Assembly (NCBI GenBank): GCA_964615905.1
Contig: CAZTUB010000006.1
Coordinates: 186,001-250,000 of the forward strand
Origin: DATLMR01 sp964615905
GTDB taxonomy: Bacteria > Acidobacteriota > Blastocatellia > UBA7656
Reading direction: 5' to 3'
DNA length: 64,000 nt
Shown: positions 31,630-40,877 of the stretch, piece by piece
How the letters are laid out: each line of letters starts with the position of its first letter
Numbering within the stretch: the stretch's first letter is position 1
Made by a program: the position numbers and the translations under genes
Notes under the pieces: generated by a model
Databases searched by the model: none
What the model was told of the DNA's origin: nothing
Seen by the model: the letters and a program-made list of their open reading frames with translations, nothing else

Positions 31630-34035
31630 GTGAGTTACAAAATTGAGAGAGCAGCCGTGCTGGGGGCCGGGACGATGGGCGCCCAGATAGCCGCTCACCT
31701 AGCCAATGCGGGCATCGAAGTCGTGTTGTTGGACGTAGCGCCAAAAGAACTGACACAGGCGGAGCAGGCGCGCGGGCTGACGCTGGAAAGCCCGCAAGTG
31801 CGGAACCGCATCGCGGCGAGCGGGCTTGAGGCGGCTCGCAAGATCAAACCGGCCGCGTTCTTTTCGGCGAAGGCGGCGGGACTCATAACGACTGGGAATC
31901 TTGAAGACGACCTGGAAAAGCTGGCGAAGGTCGATTGGATTATCGAGGCGGTCGTCGAAAACCTCGAGATAAAGCGCGACCTCTTTGCGCGGGTCGAGCA
32001 GCACAGAAAGGCTGGGACGATAATCAGTTCGAACACTTCGGGCATCTCGATCAGCGCGATGGCCGAAGGCCGCTCTGAGGATTTCCGGGCGCACTTTCTC
32101 GGCACGCACTTTTTCAACCCGCCGCGTTATCTGAAGCTTCTTGAGATCATAGCCACCCCAGACACTTCTGCCGAAGTTACCGCGTTTATCGCGGACTTTT
32201 GTGACAGGAGGCTTGGCAAGGGGATTGTATTTGCGAAAGACACGCCGAACTTTATAGCAAACCGGATCGCGGCCTTCAGCTCGCTTAACGCAATGCGTGT
32301 GATGATGGAGGGCGGCTATTCAATCGAAGAGATCGACGCGATGACAGGCCCTGTTGTGGGCCGTCCGAAGTCGGCTTCGTTTAGAACGAGCGACATCGTA
32401 GGTCTAGATACATCGCTCTACGTCGCGGACAATCTTTATAAGGCGGTTCCAGACGACGAACGGCGCGAGGCGCTCGTGCCGCCGGATTTCCTGCGCGAGA
32501 TGGTAAAGCGAGGCTGGACAGGCAACAAGGCCGGCCAGGGGTTTTATAAGAAACAGAGAGGCGAAGGAGGCAAGACTGAATACTGGGCGCTCGATTACAT
32601 CGAGATGGATTACAAGCCCGCGCGCAGAGTCAAGTTCCCTTCGATTGATGCGGCAAAGGCTATCGACAACACGGCGGAGCGCATACGCACGCTCATATAC
32701 GGCAAGGACAGGGTAGGCGAATTTTTATGGAAGACGATAAGCGCGAACCTGATCTATACCGCGAACCGCATACCGGAGATCGCGGACGATATTGTCAGTA
32801 TCGACAACGCCGTTAAGTGGGGGTTCAACCACGAGTTTGGCACCTTCGAGCTTTGGGATGTGATCGGCGTCGAAAAGTCCGTGGCGAAGATGCGCGAAGA
32901 CGGTCAGCAGATCCCTGCGCTTGTCGAGCGGCTGCTTGAATCGGGCAAGAAGAGTTTTTACGAACAGCGCGAAGGCCGCACATACTTTTTCGACCCGGCG
33001 GCGGGTGATTATAAAGAGGCAGAGCCGAAACCGGGCGTCATCATCCTCAAATCTTTGAAGGAACGCGAGAAGGTAATCAAGAAGAATGCGGCGGCATCGT
33101 TGATTGATCTGGGCGACGGCGTGGCCTGCCTTGAGTTTCATTCAAAGATGAACTCGATTGGCGGCGACACGGTCGCGATGATGAACTATGCGGTCAAAGA
33201 GGTCGGCCAGAACTACGACGCGCTTGTGATAGGCAACGAGGGCGAGAACTTTTCTGTGGGCGCAAACATCATGATGCTACTGCTTGCGGCGCAGGAAGGC
33301 GAGTGGGACGAGATAGCGATTGGCGTCCGCCAATTTCAAAACGCGAACATGCAGTTGCGATACTCGGCAAAGCCGGTCGTGACCGCCCCGTTTGGGATGG
33401 CGCTAGGCGGCGGGTGCGAGATAACGATGCACGGAGACCGCGCGCGCGCGGCTTCGGAGACCTATCTTGGATTGGTCGAGGTAGGCGTCGGCTTGATCCC
33501 CGCGGGCGGGGGAGTAAAAGAGATGGTCCTGCGCGCGGTCGAGGGCACATTACCGGACGAAGACCTCTTCCCGCACATCAAGAAAGTGTCAGAGACGGTG
33601 GCCACCGCTCGCGTGTCGACATCGGCAGCCGAGGCTCGCGAGATCGGGTTCTTGCGGAGCACAGACCAGATCACAATGAATCGAGACAGGCTGATCGAAG
33701 ACGCCAAACAAAGTGCGCTTGCGATGGTTAGAGAGGGCTACACGGAGCCGCGCCCTCGAACGGACATTCCGGTCCTGGGCGAGCCTGCTTTGACGGCGAT
33801 CAAGCTGGCGCTTCATATGATGGTCCGGGGTAGCTTCATATCCGAATACGATGCGCATGTCGCGACGAAGCTGGCGGCGATCATCACAGGCGGAAGCCTT
33901 TCGCGAAAGACCCTCGTCTCGGAGCAGTACCTGCTCGACCTTGAGCGCGAAGCCTTCGTCTCGCTTGCCGGCGAACGCAAGACGCAGGAGCGAATTCAAC
34001 ATATGCTCAAGACCGGTAAACCGCTTCGTAACTGA
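31630..34035 (+). CDS. fadN: 3-hydroxyacyl-CoA dehydrogenase/enoyl-CoA hydratase, FadN type
   Basis: 801 residues from a GTG at 31630 with GGGAGGA upstream. In contrast to E. coli FadB, the NAD-binding dehydrogenase domain is first (VLGAGTMGAQIAAHLANAGI, about 9-28; FLGTHFFNPPRYLKL) and the crotonase-like hydratase domain last (NEGENFSVGANIMMLL about 537, APFGMALGGGCEITMHGDRA, then GLIPAGGGVKEM), as in B. subtilis FadN. It catalyses the second and third steps of beta-oxidation. FadA and FadE genes follow. Confidence 0.93.
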   Translation: MSYKIERAAVLGAGTMGAQIAAHLANAGIEVVLLDVAPKELTQAEQARGLTLESPQVRNRIAASGLEAARKIKPAAFFSAKAAGLITTGNLEDDLEKLAKVDWIIEAVVENLEIKRDLFARVEQHRKAGTIISSNTSGISISAMAEGRSEDFRAHFLGTHFFNPPRYLKLLEIIATPDTSAEVTAFIADFCDRRLGKGIVFAKDTPNFIANRIAAFSSLNAMRVMMEGGYSIEEIDAMTGPVVGRPKSASFRTSDIVGLDTSLYVADNLYKAVPDDERREALVPPDFLREMVKRGWTGNKAGQGFYKKQRGEGGKTEYWALDYIEMDYKPARRVKFPSIDAAKAIDNTAERIRTLIYGKDRVGEFLWKTISANLIYTANRIPEIADDIVSIDNAVKWGFNHEFGTFELWDVIGVEKSVAKMREDGQQIPALVERLLESGKKSFYEQREGRTYFFDPAAGDYKEAEPKPGVIILKSLKEREKVIKKNAAASLIDLGDGVACLEFHSKMNSIGGDTVAMMNYAVKEVGQNYDALVIGNEGENFSVGANIMMLLLAAQEGEWDEIAIGVRQFQNANMQLRYSAKPVVTAPFGMALGGGCEITMHGDRARAASETYLGLVEVGVGLIPAGGGVKEMVLRAVEGTLPDEDLFPHIKKVSETVATARVSTSAAEAREIGFLRSTDQITMNRDRLIEDAKQSALAMVREGYTEPRPRTDIPVLGEPALTAIKLALHMMVRGSFISEYDAHVATKLAAIITGGSLSRKTLVSEQYLLDLEREAFVSLAGERKTQERIQHMLKTGKPLRN

Positions 34036-34157
34036 CGATTCTTTATGTGGCTCGCACCTGAGTCTGATAAGAACTTTTATTTATAGGTGTTACTTCTACG
34101 AAGGGTAGAATAGAGAAGGTGGGATTGGGAAGTTGAAGAATTTGACGGAGAAAAAAT

Positions 34158-35336
34158 ATGAAAGATGCAGTAATCGTTAATGCTCTGAGAACAGCGGTCG
34201 GCAAAGCGCCTCGCGGGACTCTCAAGGACACAAGGCCGGACGATATGGCGGCGACGGTGATACGCGCGTTAATTGACCGCACGCCGGGCGTCGAGCCTGA
34301 GATGGTCGAGGATGTGATCCTGGGCTGTGCAAACCCGGAAGCGGAGCAGGGGATGAACGTGGCGCGACAGGCATCCTGGCTCGCCGGTATTCCCAAAGAG
34401 GCGTCGGCGGTAACTATCAACCGTTTCTGCTCGTCAGGGCTCCAGGCAATTGCATTCGCCGCCGAGCGAATTATGTGCGGGTGGTCCGATTGTATAGTCG
34501 CGGGCGGCACGGAGACTATGAGCCTGATACCTATGGGCGGCAACAAGATTGTTCCGAACCCGAAGCTTGTCGAGACGTGGCCTGACTTCTATTTGAATAT
34601 GGGGCTGACGGCCGAAAACCTCGCTAACAAATATTCGATCTCTCGCGAAGAGGCGGACCAGTTCTCTTTGCGCAGCCACCAGAAGGCTGCCGAAGCGATA
34701 AAAGCGGGTAAGTTCAAAGACGAGATCGTCCCGCTGGAGGTCCGTTCGGTCGAGCTAGGGCCCAAAGGCAAGCCGGTAACGCGCGAAGCAGTCTTTGATA
34801 CCGATGAAGGCCCGCGCCCGGACTCGTCGCTCGACGCGCTTTTGAAGCTCCGCCCGGTTTTTCACGCACGCGGAACGGTCACGGCCGGCAACTCGTCTCA
34901 GATGTCTGACGGGGCCGCAGCCGCGCTTGTCATGTCTGCGGACCGCGCGCGCGAGTTGGGGCTAAAGCCGCTCGCTAGATTTGTCGCGTATGCGACGGCA
35001 GGCGTCTCGCCGGACTTGATGGGGATAGGCCCGGTTGCCGCCGTTCCGAAGGCGCTGAAGATCGCGGGACTCAAGCTTGAAGATATAGACGTGATTGAGC
35101 TTAACGAAGCGTTTGCCGCCCAGGCGCTTTCGGTGGCCAAAGAGCTCGGTATCGACCAGGATAAGCTAAACGTAAACGGCGGCGCTATTGCGCTCGGTCA
35201 CCCGCTCGGTTGCACGGGGGCGAAGCTTACCGCTTCTATCCTCCAAGAGATGCGGCGCAGGGAAGCGCGTTACGGAATGGTGACGATGTGCGTCGGCGGC
35301 GGGATGGGCGCCGCGGGGATTTTCGAGCTTTTATAA
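34158..35336 (+). CDS. fadA: Acetyl-CoA acyltransferase (thiolase)
   Basis: 392 residues with all thiolase landmarks: nucleophile Cys in INRFCSSGLQAIAFAAERI (about 92), VAGGTETMSLIP, the His of GGAIALGHPLGCTGAK (about 350), and the second active Cys in MVTMCVGGGMGAAG near the end. It cleaves 3-ketoacyl-CoA to acetyl-CoA and a shortened acyl-CoA, and with FadN completes the beta-oxidation cycle. GGAG precedes ATG 34158. The 122-base gap after fadN contains GTCTGATAA, a near match to the repeated element at 54233. Confidence 0.94.
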   Translation: MKDAVIVNALRTAVGKAPRGTLKDTRPDDMAATVIRALIDRTPGVEPEMVEDVILGCANPEAEQGMNVARQASWLAGIPKEASAVTINRFCSSGLQAIAFAAERIMCGWSDCIVAGGTETMSLIPMGGNKIVPNPKLVETWPDFYLNMGLTAENLANKYSISREEADQFSLRSHQKAAEAIKAGKFKDEIVPLEVRSVELGPKGKPVTREAVFDTDEGPRPDSSLDALLKLRPVFHARGTVTAGNSSQMSDGAAAALVMSADRARELGLKPLARFVAYATAGVSPDLMGIGPVAAVPKALKIAGLKLEDIDVIELNEAFAAQALSVAKELGIDQDKLNVNGGAIALGHPLGCTGAKLTASILQEMRRREARYGMVTMCVGGGMGAAGIFELL

Positions 35337-35419
35337 GACCGGCAGGCTTCCTGAGTCGTATGCGTGGACTGCCGCTCTCGCACTAAATTTTAGATTAAGC
35401 CCTGAGAAGGAGAATTGTT

Positions 35420-37204
35420 ATGACCAGTGCCGTGGAAGAGAAGAAAGCCATCAAAGGCGGGAGCTTCATCCTTGAGGACCACGATCCGAAAGAGGTGTTC
35501 ACTCCCGAAGATATAAGTGACGAGCATCGCATGATAGCGCAGACCGCGCGCGAGTTCACCGAGAAAGAGGTGCTCCCGCGCGACGAAGAGATCGAGGCAA
35601 AGAATTACGATCTGACAGTCGAGTTGTTGAGGAAGTCTGGAGAGCTGGGGCTTCTTTCGATTGACATACCTGAACGGTTCGGCGGCATGGGACTCGACCT
35701 GCTCAGCTCGCTCGTCGCAAGCGAGCAGATGTCGGGGCAGGCCTCTTTCTCAGGGTCGCTCGGCGCGCATACTACGATTGGGACGCTGCCGATAGTCTAT
35801 TTCGGGACCGAAGAGCAGAAGGCTAAATACCTTCCCCGCCTTGCGACGGCTGAGCTTGTCGGCGCATACGCGCTCACCGAGTCGGGGTCGGGTTCAGACG
35901 CGCTCGGGGCCAAGACCAAAGCGGTCCTGTCGGAAGACGGGAAGCATTACGTCCTCAACGGCCAGAAGATGTGGATCACAAACGCGGGGTTTGCCGATAT
36001 TTTTATCGTCTTCGCCAAAGTTGACGGCGAGAAGTTTACAGGGTTTATCGTCGAGCGCGGGTTCCCCGGCGTGACCGTCGCGCCCGAAGAGCACAAGATG
36101 GGGCTACACGGCTCTTCGACCTGCGCGGTCAACCTCGAAGACGCGCAGATTCCTGTCGAAAACGTCCTCGGAGAGATCGGCAAAGGCCACAAGATCGCCT
36201 TCAACATCTTAAACATCGGCCGGTTGAAACTCGGCGTCGGCGCAATAACCGGGTGCAAGCGCCTCGTCGGCATAGCGACAGATTATGCAAAGCAGCGCCA
36301 CCAGTTCGGCGTGCCGATCTCGTCTTTCGGCTTGATAAAGCACAAGCTTGCAGAGATGGCCATACGGTCATACGTCGCGGACTCTATGACATACCGCACT
36401 GTCGGGATGATCGAAGAAGGTCTGAAGACGGTCAACCGCGACAACCCGGAAGAGGCGCTTCGGGCGATAGAAGAGTACGCAATCGAGTGCTCCATCATAA
36501 AGGTCGTCGGGAGCGAGACGCTCGCGTACTGCTCGGACGAAGCTGTCCAGGTCTTCGGCGGTAACGGCTACTCGAAAGACTACCCCGTCGAGCGAGCCTA
36601 CCGCGACGCTCGAATCAGCAGAATCTACGAAGGCACGAACGAGATCAACAGGCTGATCATCTCCGGGCAGATGCTTCGCCGCGCGACAAAAGGCGAGCTG
36701 CCCCTTTTCAGGGAGGCCAAGAAACTCATGGAAGAGATTCTGCAGCCTTCGATGCCTGAAGAACCGGGTGAAGAAGTGTTTGCGGCAGAGCGCGGCGCTT
36801 TGAAGAATGCCAAGAAGGCGATCATCGCAGTGCTCGGCTCGGCCGCGCAGAAGTACCGCGAAAAGGTAGGCGAGCAGCAAGAGATTCTAGCCGCCGCAAG
36901 CGACATGATTATGGACATCTACGGTATTGAGAGCGCGATCCTTCGGACGGAGAAGCTCATTGCCTCGCGTGGTGCCGAGTCGGTCGCAACACAGATCGAA
37001 GCGACGCGTGTATTTACAAACGACGCGATTCAGCGGATCGAACAGCACGCGCGCCAGGCAATCGCCGCGCTCGCGGAAGGCGACGAGCTGCGCACGATGC
37101 TCGCGGTCCTGAGACGGTATATGAAGTACACGCCGTATGACACGTTCAGCGCGCGCAGACGCATCGCAGACTCGCTGGTCGAAGCGGGCAAATATAACCT
37201 CTAA
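35420..37204 (+). CDS. fadE: Acyl-CoA dehydrogenase, FadE type
   Basis: 594 residues, the length of B. subtilis FadE. The acyl-CoA dehydrogenase core carries YALTESGSGSDALGAKTKAV (flavin/substrate loop), KMWITNAGFADIFIVFAKVD, QRHQFGVPISSFGLI and the catalytic Glu in ISRIYEGTNEINRLI (about 410). An extra C-terminal domain of 170 residues is helical, as in the long members of the family. It performs the first, FAD-dependent step of beta-oxidation. AAGGAG precedes ATG 35420. A hairpin at 37221-37244 ends this part of the operon. Confidence 0.94.
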   Translation: MTSAVEEKKAIKGGSFILEDHDPKEVFTPEDISDEHRMIAQTAREFTEKEVLPRDEEIEAKNYDLTVELLRKSGELGLLSIDIPERFGGMGLDLLSSLVASEQMSGQASFSGSLGAHTTIGTLPIVYFGTEEQKAKYLPRLATAELVGAYALTESGSGSDALGAKTKAVLSEDGKHYVLNGQKMWITNAGFADIFIVFAKVDGEKFTGFIVERGFPGVTVAPEEHKMGLHGSSTCAVNLEDAQIPVENVLGEIGKGHKIAFNILNIGRLKLGVGAITGCKRLVGIATDYAKQRHQFGVPISSFGLIKHKLAEMAIRSYVADSMTYRTVGMIEEGLKTVNRDNPEEALRAIEEYAIECSIIKVVGSETLAYCSDEAVQVFGGNGYSKDYPVERAYRDARISRIYEGTNEINRLIISGQMLRRATKGELPLFREAKKLMEEILQPSMPEEPGEEVFAAERGALKNAKKAIIAVLGSAAQKYREKVGEQQEILAAASDMIMDIYGIESAILRTEKLIASRGAESVATQIEATRVFTNDAIQRIEQHARQAIAALAEGDELRTMLAVLRRYMKYTPYDTFSARRRIADSLVEAGKYNL

Positions 37205-37220
37205 CCGGAAGCGACTCGAA

Positions 37221-37244
37221 GTGCGGGCGCACGTGCGCCCGCAC
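37221..37244. terminator. Palindromic hairpin after fadE
   Basis: GTGCGGGCGC, ACGT, GCGCCCGCAC: a 24-bp perfect palindrome 17 bases after the fadE stop. The stem is very GC-rich but no U-tract follows (CAAGTTC), so it may protect the 3' end of the fad mRNA or slow polymerase rather than terminate fully. Confidence 0.5.
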
Positions 37245-37263
37245 AAGTTCAGCCCGCCCCGCT

Positions 37264-38208
37264 ATGAAGATCCATAAAATAGTTCTGCCCACCCCTTTTT
37301 ATGTTGGCCCGGTAAACGTCTACCTTGTCGAAGAAGAGCCGCTCACCTTGATCGACGCCGGTCCGCGAAATGATGAGACTATCGGCGCGCTCAGAGCCGG
37401 GCTCGCGCGACTCGGTCGTAAGATGTCCGAAATCAAGCGCGTCATCATATCGCATGCGCACGCAGACCATTACGGGCTTGCCAGAGTGGTGGTAGAGGAG
37501 TCTGGGGCGAAGGCCTTTATCCACTCGTGGGACGCGCCCGCCGTCTTGCCGAATACAGATTATTCGGCCTATAGGAGACTGCTAAAATCGGCGGGCGTGC
37601 CCGCTGAAGCGGTCGACAAGATGGAGGCGGGCTATGAGAGGTTTCGGGGTTTTGCTTACCCGCTCGAAGCTGTAGAGACGCTCGAAGACGAAGATGAGAT
37701 TCTATTCGAGCACGAGAGCCTTACGGTCGTTCACACGCCTGGTCACACGCCCGGCTCAATCTGTCTTTTGAGGACAAGCAACCGGCTAGTCTTTGCGTCA
37801 GACACAGTGTTAAAGAACATCACCCCGAATCCTGTTTTAAGCCCGGACCCCTTGAACGACCGGAAGCGGTTTCAATCTCTTGGCGAATACCTCGTCTCGC
37901 TCGCGCGAATCCGCGCGCTTGCGCCTACGATCCTCAAAGGCGGTCACGGCGACGACATCACAGACTACGACGAGCACTTCATGCGTCAGTACCGCTTCAC
38001 GCAGCAGAGGCAGAACAAGCTGATCTCGCTTTTGCCAAAGCGAGGGGCGACGGCCTGGGAAGCGGCGGCGATGTTATTTCCCGACGCTTCGGGCTACCAT
38101 AAATTCCTAGCCGTTTCAGAAGCGGTGGCGCACCTCGATTATGCGGTCGCGGAGGAGCGGCTTGCGGTCGAACGCCGCGACGACGTGGACATCTATTCAA
38201 GTCTCTAA
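37264..38208 (+). CDS. Metallo-beta-lactamase-fold hydrolase
   Basis: 314 residues. The zinc-binding signature HAHADH is in VIISHAHADHYGLARVV (about 60-76), with later ligands in VVHTPGHTPGSICLL, SDTVLKNI and a His in LKGGHGDDI. Position after a beta-oxidation operon and before an acyl/aryl-CoA ligase suggests a thioesterase or other ester hydrolase, though members of this fold are diverse. The C-terminal 70 residues are a helical MBL-associated domain. It is probably in the same rightward transcript as fadE if the hairpin is leaky. Confidence 0.82.
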   Translation: MKIHKIVLPTPFYVGPVNVYLVEEEPLTLIDAGPRNDETIGALRAGLARLGRKMSEIKRVIISHAHADHYGLARVVVEESGAKAFIHSWDAPAVLPNTDYSAYRRLLKSAGVPAEAVDKMEAGYERFRGFAYPLEAVETLEDEDEILFEHESLTVVHTPGHTPGSICLLRTSNRLVFASDTVLKNITPNPVLSPDPLNDRKRFQSLGEYLVSLARIRALAPTILKGGHGDDITDYDEHFMRQYRFTQQRQNKLISLLPKRGATAWEAAAMLFPDASGYHKFLAVSEAVAHLDYAVAEERLAVERRDDVDIYSSL

Positions 38209-38268
38209 TCGACACCGCGCCCTCCTCAATTTGATACCCGCGCGGGGCTGGCTTATAATCCGGCCTTT

Positions 38269-39828
38269 ATGACACTGATCCCATCATACTTTAACCTGTA
38301 CGACTATTTCCTCTGCGACGAGAAGATAGACGGGCGGCAGACGGCGATTGAGTTTCGCGGCGGCCTGATCACATACCGCGAACTGCGCAAAGAGGTCGAT
38401 TACTGGGCTGAACAGTTGACCGCGTGCGGGGTTAAAGAGGGTGACCGGGTGGCCCTGCTGCTATACGACTCGCCTGAATTTATCGCATCGTTTCTGGCAA
38501 CGGTATCACTCGGCGCGATCTGTGTCCCCATAAACACATTTCTCTCGTTTGAAGATTGTATGTTCATCCTAGCGGACTCGGGCGCGAGGCTTTTGATCGC
38601 GGAAGAGGAGCTTGAGTGGAAGATCGATCTGAGCGACCCGAAGTTCTCTGATAAATGCTCGATGCTCGTCGTCGACACAGGGGCGCGTCACTACCTCGAC
38701 CCTAAGGACGACGTGGCTGACCGCGAGCAGTTTCCCGCGACGACGCGCGAGACCCCAGCGTTCCTTCTCTACACATCGGGGTCGACCGGAAGGCCGAAGG
38801 GCGCGATACACGCGCACGGATCGGTACCCGCGACAATCGATACATACTCGCGCAGTGTGTTGCAGCTTTCGCACGAAGATAGAATCTATTCGGCATCAAG
38901 GCTTTTTTTCGCTTACGGGCTGGGCAACAGCCTTTCGTTTCCGCTGGCGGCGGGCGCGACGGTCCTGCTCGACACAAATCGCCCGAATGCGGAATACCTT
39001 GTGGGTCTGTTTGAGGAGCAGCGACCTACAATCTTTTTCGGCGTGCCAGCAATCTACCAGGCCCTCCTGGACTGGAAGGCGCTACGAAACGCGGTCGACA
39101 CGTCTTCGATCAGGATGTGCGTGTCGGCAGGCGAAGCGCTCCCGGCGCGAATATTTGAAGAGTGGCGAGACGCGTTCGGTCTTGAGATCCTCGACGGCAT
39201 AGGCTCGACGGAGATGCTTCACATATTCATATCGAACCGTAGAGAGGGCGCAAGGCCGGGGTCGAGCGGCAGGACCGTCGAAGGCTACGAGACGCGGCTC
39301 GTTGACGAGAGCGGCGCGGAAGTCGCGGGCGCGGGGTCCGGCAACCTCTGGGTGCGGGGCCTGAGCGCCATGCTCGGGTATTGGAATCGGGCCGATCTGT
39401 CGGCCGAGACGTTTCAGGATGGATGGGTAAGAACGGGCGATCTGTACAGGCGCGACGGCGATGAATTTTACTATCACCTCGGCCGCTCGGACGATTGCTT
39501 CAAGGTGCGCGGGTTATGGGTATCGCCGCTCGAAGTAGAATCGGCGCTGCTCGCGCACGATCTTGTAGCGGAGTCCGCGGTCGTGGCGGCGACAGGCAAA
39601 GACGGGCTGGCAACCGCGCGGGCCTTTGTAGTCATCCGAGAGGATGGGGAGCGTGCGCCGAGCGAAGAAGAGCTTATCGAATTCCTGCGCGCGCGGCTCC
39701 CACAATACAAGGTGCCGACGGCGATTGAATTCTTAACAGACCTGCCGCGAACTTCTACGGGGAAGATACAGAGGTACAGGTTGCGGGCTAGAATCCACCC
39801 GGCGGCGGCGCGGAGGCCGGATGATTAA
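38269..39828 (+). CDS. Benzoate-CoA ligase-family acyl/aryl-CoA synthetase
   Basis: 519 residues of the AMP-dependent synthetase superfamily: LLYTSGSTGRPKGAIHAHGS (P-loop, about 166-185), ILDGIGSTEMLHIFISNR, GYWNRADLSAETF, WVRTGDLYRRDGDEFYYHLG, and Lys of LPRTSTGKIQRYRLR near the end. The SYFNLYDYF start and GIGSTEMLHIFISN are characteristic of benzoate-CoA ligases, which activate aromatic acids. No ring-reducing or box-pathway genes are in the window, so the substrate is open. It overlaps the Ycf48-like gene by eight bases. Confidence 0.85.
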   Translation: MTLIPSYFNLYDYFLCDEKIDGRQTAIEFRGGLITYRELRKEVDYWAEQLTACGVKEGDRVALLLYDSPEFIASFLATVSLGAICVPINTFLSFEDCMFILADSGARLLIAEEELEWKIDLSDPKFSDKCSMLVVDTGARHYLDPKDDVADREQFPATTRETPAFLLYTSGSTGRPKGAIHAHGSVPATIDTYSRSVLQLSHEDRIYSASRLFFAYGLGNSLSFPLAAGATVLLDTNRPNAEYLVGLFEEQRPTIFFGVPAIYQALLDWKALRNAVDTSSIRMCVSAGEALPARIFEEWRDAFGLEILDGIGSTEMLHIFISNRREGARPGSSGRTVEGYETRLVDESGAEVAGAGSGNLWVRGLSAMLGYWNRADLSAETFQDGWVRTGDLYRRDGDEFYYHLGRSDDCFKVRGLWVSPLEVESALLAHDLVAESAVVAATGKDGLATARAFVVIREDGERAPSEEELIEFLRARLPQYKVPTAIEFLTDLPRTSTGKIQRYRLRARIHPAAARRPDD

Positions 39829-40783
39829 TAAAAAGAGATCGCTCGTTTTAACCCTCTTACTCTCATTGACGATTCTAGGCTCGGCTGAGGTCTTAGCTCA
39901 GCAAGGCTGGTCGCCCGCTCAAACGATAAAGCGAGGCGGGCGCGAGGCGACGATCAACGCGGTCTTTTACGACGGCGACCTGATATGGGTCGTCGGCGCC
40001 GAAGGGCTTGTTGCTCGCTCGTTTGATGACGGTCGCACCTTTCAAGAGACAGACGTAGGCCAGAGCGCCGGACTCAACGATGTCTTCATACGCAAGGACG
40101 ATATGTGGATAGTGGGCGACGCCGGGACTATCCTTATGAGCACGGACGGCGGGCGCAGTTTCGTCAAGAGTCTTCAAACACAGGGCGCGCGCAGCGGGAT
40201 ACAAAAAGACCTCTACTCGGTCCAGTTCATCGATTCCGACAGGGGGTACATCGTCGGCGACGAAGGGCTCATCCTTGCATCATCCGACGGGGGCTTCTCC
40301 TGGCGCGAACAGCAGAGCGGAACAAAGGAGCAGCTTTTCCACCTCAGTTTTAAAGGGAAGCGGGGCTGGGTCGTCGGGACAGGCGGCACGATAATACATA
40401 CGTCGGACGGCGGTCGAAACTGGTATCCGCAGAGGTCGGGTACGACCGATGACCTGAACCGAGTCTACATGGTGACGGACGAGGTAGGGGTAATCACAGG
40501 CGACAACGGCGCATTGCTGCGGACGGAAAACGGCGGAGTGACGTGGGAGAGGGTAGGCCTCGGCGTGACCGTCCCGCTGTTCGGCATAAGCTTTATCGAC
40601 AAGAAGACGGGCTGGGTCGTCGGCCACGACGGGCAGATCGTCCGTACATACGACGGTGGTAGAAACTGGGTAAAGCAGGTGAGCGGGACGACCGCCGATC
40701 TATTCTCGGTGTCATTCGGCGACGGCGGCGGGTACGCGATTGGCCGCGACGGAGTTGTGATGAGATATTACGAGCGCAGGTAG
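39821..40783 (+). CDS. Secreted Ycf48-like beta-propeller protein
   Basis: 320 residues with a signal peptide (about 1-26, ending VLAQ). Six or seven BNR/Ycf48-type blades each contain a phrase such as GWVVGTGGTIIHTSDGGRNW, GYIVGDEGLILASSDGGFSW or GWVVGHDGQIVRTYDGGRNW. Ycf48 helps assemble photosystem II in cyanobacteria; non-phototrophs have many relatives of unknown role, generally in the periplasm or on the surface. It overlaps the ligase gene by eight bases and is followed by a strong bidirectional terminator. Confidence 0.85.
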   Translation: MINKKRSLVLTLLLSLTILGSAEVLAQQGWSPAQTIKRGGREATINAVFYDGDLIWVVGAEGLVARSFDDGRTFQETDVGQSAGLNDVFIRKDDMWIVGDAGTILMSTDGGRSFVKSLQTQGARSGIQKDLYSVQFIDSDRGYIVGDEGLILASSDGGFSWREQQSGTKEQLFHLSFKGKRGWVVGTGGTIIHTSDGGRNWYPQRSGTTDDLNRVYMVTDEVGVITGDNGALLRTENGGVTWERVGLGVTVPLFGISFIDKKTGWVVGHDGQIVRTYDGGRNWVKQVSGTTADLFSVSFGDGGGYAIGRDGVVMRYYERR

Positions 40784-40826
40784 GTCGGGCTGCCTGTTGC
40801 CGCAAGAGCGAAGAGAGCAAAAAGAC

Positions 40827-40852
40827 GGGGCCGGTCAGTGATGACCGGCCCC
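40827..40852. terminator. Bidirectional terminator between convergent genes
   Basis: GGGGCCGGTCA (40827-40837), loop GTGA, TGACCGGCCCC (40842-40852). On the minus strand GTCTTTTTG follows; on the plus strand GGTTGTTT. It serves the Ycf48-like gene and the convergent FG-GAP gene. Confidence 0.85.
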
Positions 40853-40877
40853 GGTTGTTTAAACCACAAGGGTCTTG

